Source: Candidatus Zhuqueibacterota bacterium (GTDB lineage Bacteria; Zhuqueibacterota; Zhuqueibacteria; Residuimicrobiales; Krinioviventaceae). From it: 64,000 nt of DNA. The notes beneath the pieces are model-generated. The model searched no databases. It was not told the DNA's origin and worked only from the letters and a program-made list of their open reading frames with translations. The stretch spans positions 156,761 to 220,760 of the forward strand of contig JAFGKD010000033.1 in the NCBI GenBank assembly GCA_016928775.1, written 5' to 3'. Made by a program: the position numbers and the translations under genes. Positions 61,512 through 64,000 of this stretch are shown here, one piece after another. Every line of letters begins with the position of its first letter. Within the stretch, counting starts at the first letter, position 1.

Positions 61512-62837
61512 TCACTCCAGCCGCTCCGGGGTATCCGGAATCCGGTTTATCAGCCGGTTTTTTCCATCTGCCCGTTTGACAAGATCAAACGCATCATACA
61601 ATTCGCGTGTGGCGGTATAAGCTGCAAAACGTAGCGTATCATCGGCAATAGTGATAACTTGAAAGAGTTGGGTATTGCGCGCCCGCCGCCTCATCCATTC
61701 GTTTTCCGAGATGTCGTACATCTTGGGGCCACTGACGGACACAACATACATGGTGTTGGATATCTGTGTACTATCCAGCGCTGAAGGAATAGCCAACATT
61801 CCGCGACCATAAGCGTGGTCATGACCTTGCAGGACAATGTCCACAGCATGTTTTTCAATGATAGGGCGGAACACCTCTCGCAAGCGAGGATTATCCCGAT
61901 TTGGTTTTGTGGAATAAAAAGGAAAATGAAGGGTCAGAGCCGTCCATTTTTGCGGATTATCTGTTAAAATCTGGTTCAGCCATTTGGCTTGCGCGGTTTC
62001 GAAGGTCTCAATCTCATCCAACATTTCAGCATCGATGGAGATGATGCGCAGATTTTGATAATCGACATAAAAGCATGTTTCTTCCAAGCCGGTCACACCA
62101 TTTTCCGGCAGGGTGAATTGGCGCCGCCAGTGCGGATCCAGCTCCTGCTGTTTGTTATACTCATGATTTCCCGGGGTCATGATGCTGGGAATCATGGCGT
62201 GGATGAACGCGCCGCCTTCGAACCATTCGCCCCATCCCATATCGCTGCCGCTTCGGTTGATGAGATCACCGGCGTAAACAACAAAGCCGGCATCCGGGGC
62301 GGTGCGAAATGCCTCGCGCACCAGTCGGGACCAGTGTGAGCGGATATTATTTTGCACATCGCCAAAGTAAAGAAATGAAAAGGGAGTAGCCTGATCGTTT
62401 GCCGTTGTAAAGTGCAGCCACTCGCTCCAGTGTGTGCCGTCACCGACGCGATAGGCGTAAAGTGTCTCGGATTCAAGATCGGTCAATATAGCACTATGGA
62501 AAGAGGCTTCAATCTCGGGTTCCCCGTCTGCTGCATTCTTGTAGGTCTCGGATTGTGCCGCGACTGAAAGCGCGTGTTCCCCAAGCACTGGCCCGGGAGT
62601 TGATTTTATATATTGGACGAGACCATTCTGCGTCGCGGCGTTCGTGCGCCAGGTAACGGCTATGGAATGGTGTGGATCGACAGTGAGATTTAGAATTATT
62701 CGATCCGGATAAACAGAGGGAGTGTAACGATAAGCGAGCTGTTCAGACTGTCCCAAAAGTGCGACAAAGAGAACAAATAAAAAGAAAATTTTGAATTCAA
62801 AACTGCACACAGAACGCATCTTAATTAATGTTTTCAA
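61512..62837 (-). CDS. Exported purple acid phosphatase-like metallophosphoesterase
   Basis: 441 aa using a TTG at 62837, which has AAAGG at 8-nt spacing; an ATG at 62819 also gives a signal peptide. The hydrophobic stretch 'FKIFFLFVLFVALLGQS' precedes a fibronectin-like N-terminal domain typical of purple acid phosphatases ('DRIILNLTVDPHHSIAVTWRTN', 'LESETLYAYRVG'). Catalytic motifs are 'FLYFGDVQNN', 'VVYAGDLINRSG', 'MTPGNHEYN', 'LTLHFPFYS' and 'VLQGHDHAYGRG', matching GDxG/GDxxY/GNH(D/E)/VxxH/GHxH. It hydrolyses phosphate esters outside the cytoplasm. Divergent from the LacI-family gene, with operator-like sites between. Confidence 0.87.
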   Translation of the reverse strand: MKTLIKMRSVCSFEFKIFFLFVLFVALLGQSEQLAYRYTPSVYPDRIILNLTVDPHHSIAVTWRTNAATQNGLVQYIKSTPGPVLGEHALSVAAQSETYKNAADGEPEIEASFHSAILTDLESETLYAYRVGDGTHWSEWLHFTTANDQATPFSFLYFGDVQNNIRSHWSRLVREAFRTAPDAGFVVYAGDLINRSGSDMGWGEWFEGGAFIHAMIPSIMTPGNHEYNKQQELDPHWRRQFTLPENGVTGLEETCFYVDYQNLRIISIDAEMLDEIETFETAQAKWLNQILTDNPQKWTALTLHFPFYSTKPNRDNPRLREVFRPIIEKHAVDIVLQGHDHAYGRGMLAIPSALDSTQISNTMYVVSVSGPKMYDISENEWMRRRARNTQLFQVITIADDTLRFAAYTATRELYDAFDLVKRADGKNRLINRIPDTPERLE

Positions 62838-62885
62838 GATAGTTACCTTTCTTTTTATATTTGATTTGAGAGAGCTTCTTTCATG

Positions 62886-62907
62886 GTCAAACAATAAAAT
62901 GTTTGAC
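62886..62907. repeat. Perfect inverted repeat in the leader of the purple acid phosphatase gene
   Basis: GTCAAAC, an 8-nt AT spacer and GTTTGAC. It lies 49-70 bp upstream of the TTG start and could be an operator or an RNA hairpin in the leader. Confidence 0.45.
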
Positions 62908-62933
62908 AAAGAGTAAAATCATTTTTATCTTAG

Positions 62934-62946
62934 ACAAACGATTGCA
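62934..62946 (-). promoter_or_regulatory. LacI-family operator-like site 1
   Basis: ACAAACGATTGCA, containing CAAnCGnTTG with the central CG typical of LacI/CcpA-family operators. It is the exact reverse complement of the site at 63116-63128. It lies about 97 bp before the phosphatase start. Confidence 0.55.
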
Positions 62947-63115
62947 TTGGATAATTCCGCTTAATTTTCATTAACAGAATATATACTTTTTTTATGTAAA
63001 TATCAAAAATTCCAAAGATAATGATCGGCAGCAGAGACACGGGAGAGTATTTTTATTACAATTTTAGCAGAATATTAGAGCCATTATAATAAAAATGTAA
63101 AATGAACAGTAAACT

Positions 63116-63128
63116 TGCAATCGTTTGT
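63116..63128 (+). promoter_or_regulatory. LacI-family operator-like site 2
   Basis: TGCAATCGTTTGT, containing CAAnCGnTTG. It is an exact reverse complement of the site at 62934-62946 and lies 15 bp before the regulator's own ATG, the position expected for autoregulation. The rest of the gap 62947-63115 is AT-rich and presumably holds the divergent promoters; none is clear. Confidence 0.55.
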
Positions 63129-63143
63129 TTAGGTTGATAGCGT

Positions 63144-64000
63144 ATGGCAACCCTCAAAGACGTCGCTGCTTTGGCACAAGTTCATCCCTCCACGGTTTCA
63201 CGTGTTTTACACAGCACGGAAAATACTCCTATCTCACCTGATACCCGGCAGCGCATCCTGAACGCCGCCAAACAGCTTGATTACCATCCGGATCAGCGTG
63301 CCAGAGCCCTCAGGCTCGGTCGGAGCAACACCATTGGATTGATTATTCCCGATATCTCCAATCCGTTTTTCTCTGAAATCGCCAAAAGCATTGAGGAAGA
63401 AAGCTATCGCGCTGGCTATACCCTGGTTGTGTGTGCTTCAAACGAAGATCAGGAAAAGGAAATTAATTTTGTCAATAATTTGACCAATCGCGGCATAGAC
63501 GGACTGATCATTGCGCCAGTCCAGGACAGCTATAAGCATCTTCTCAATCTGAAGAAAAAGGACTATCCTTTTGTCCTCATTGATCGTTGTTTTGACGAAA
63601 TTGAAACCAATGCTATTATTAGCGATAACGAGGCCGCTGCTTTTGAGGCAATAGAGCACCTTGCTCGTTTGGGTCATCGACGTATCGCTTTTCTCAGCGG
63701 AAGGGCGACGATCTATACAATCCGCAAACGCCTGGCGGGATATATGAATGCGGTCGCCGCTTTTCAACTGGACAGTGATCAAGCGCTGGTGAGTGGCGGC
63801 GGCTTTACTTTTGACCAGGGCTACGAAGAGAGTCTAACATTATTATCTTTAGCGAAACCTCCCAGCGCAATATTGATTTCCGGGAACCAAATCACTTTCG
63901 GCGCTATCAAGGCGATTGTTGAAAAAAAACTGCACATTCCCGGCGATATTTCTCTCATCGGTTTTACCGACAGTATTATGACGCCCTATCTGATTTGTCC
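63144..64000 (+). CDS. LacI-family transcriptional regulator (partial, C-terminus beyond right edge)
   Basis: 285 residues are visible before the window ends. The N-terminal helix-turn-helix ATLKDVAALAQVHPSTVSRVL and the hinge 'YHPDQRARALRLGRSNTIGLIIPDISNPFF' are diagnostic of LacI/GalR. The periplasmic-binding-protein-like effector domain follows ('VVCASNEDQEKEINFVNNL', 'FVLIDRCFDEIETNAIISDNEAAAFEAIEHL', 'LGHRRIAFLSG', 'PGDISLIGFTD'). The ATG follows AGG about 10 nt upstream. It probably represses itself and the divergent phosphatase through the two matching operator-like sites. The effector, likely a sugar, cannot be inferred. Confidence 0.93.
   Translation, partial: MATLKDVAALAQVHPSTVSRVLHSTENTPISPDTRQRILNAAKQLDYHPDQRARALRLGRSNTIGLIIPDISNPFFSEIAKSIEEESYRAGYTLVVCASNEDQEKEINFVNNLTNRGIDGLIIAPVQDSYKHLLNLKKKDYPFVLIDRCFDEIETNAIISDNEAAAFEAIEHLARLGHRRIAFLSGRATIYTIRKRLAGYMNAVAAFQLDSDQALVSGGGFTFDQGYEESLTLLSLAKPPSAILISGNQITFGAIKAIVEKKLHIPGDISLIGFTDSIMTPYLIC

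Overview
The window looks like a chromosomal segment of an uncultured Gram-negative bacterium of the FCB superphylum, most like Calditrichota or a neighbouring candidate phylum (inference). The signs are secreted proteins ending in the 'NYPNPFNPST' type IX-like sorting domain, DUF3160, DUF4159 and DUF4175 proteins, parvulin lipoproteins, an Omp85 protein beside a giant beta-barrel protein, and a FabL-type enoyl reductase. No rRNA, tRNA, CRISPR array or insertion sequence was recognised.

Layout. 1-28443 is almost entirely minus strand. Read from its transcriptional start it runs rpmH-rnpA-yidD-yidC, a terminator hairpin, mnmE-mnmG-rsmG-mfd, three parvulin-type prolyl isomerases, a terminator, a DUF4159/DUF4175/TPR/amidotransferase-like operon, yjbQ, a methyltransferase, ftsE-ftsX, then hrcA-grpE-dnaJ from a clear sigma-70-type promoter, comEA, a prepilin-like gene and a truncated pilM. 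Two consensus parS sites flank mnmG. Orientation flips near 28.5-29.2 kb. 29.2-48.3 kb is plus strand except for one NUDIX gene: an NHL propeller, a 1143-aa outer-membrane protein, an Omp85 protein, a SpoU-type methyltransferase, an M1 aminopeptidase, fabL, a polyprenol-kinase-like protein, DUF3592, cellobiose phosphorylase, a HAD phosphatase, a thioesterase and a TldD/TldE pair.

The 0.4-kb gap before tldD (45044-45454) carries a cluster of DnaA boxes, several inverted repeats and a very AT-rich stretch. It is a strong oriC candidate and fits with the parS sites and the rpmH-mnmG block nearby.

48.5-64 kb is more accessory: sorting-domain proteins, an exported endonuclease/phosphatase-family lipoprotein, a DUF3160 protein, a REP-like palindrome, a Gfo/Idh/MocA oxidoreductase, a nucleotidyltransferase plus CDP-glycerol-transferase-like pair, a patch of tiny genes around an RRM protein and a degenerate receiver domain, two exported metallophosphoesterases, and a LacI-family regulator cut by the right edge. 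Two matching operator-like sites lie between the regulator and the adjacent phosphatase.

Best candidates for undescribed biology are the DUF4159/DUF4175/TPR/amidotransferase-like envelope operon, the NHL/giant barrel/Omp85 module, the oriC plus parS arrangement, and the RRM/small-protein patch. All functions are read from motifs and context; no database search was run.
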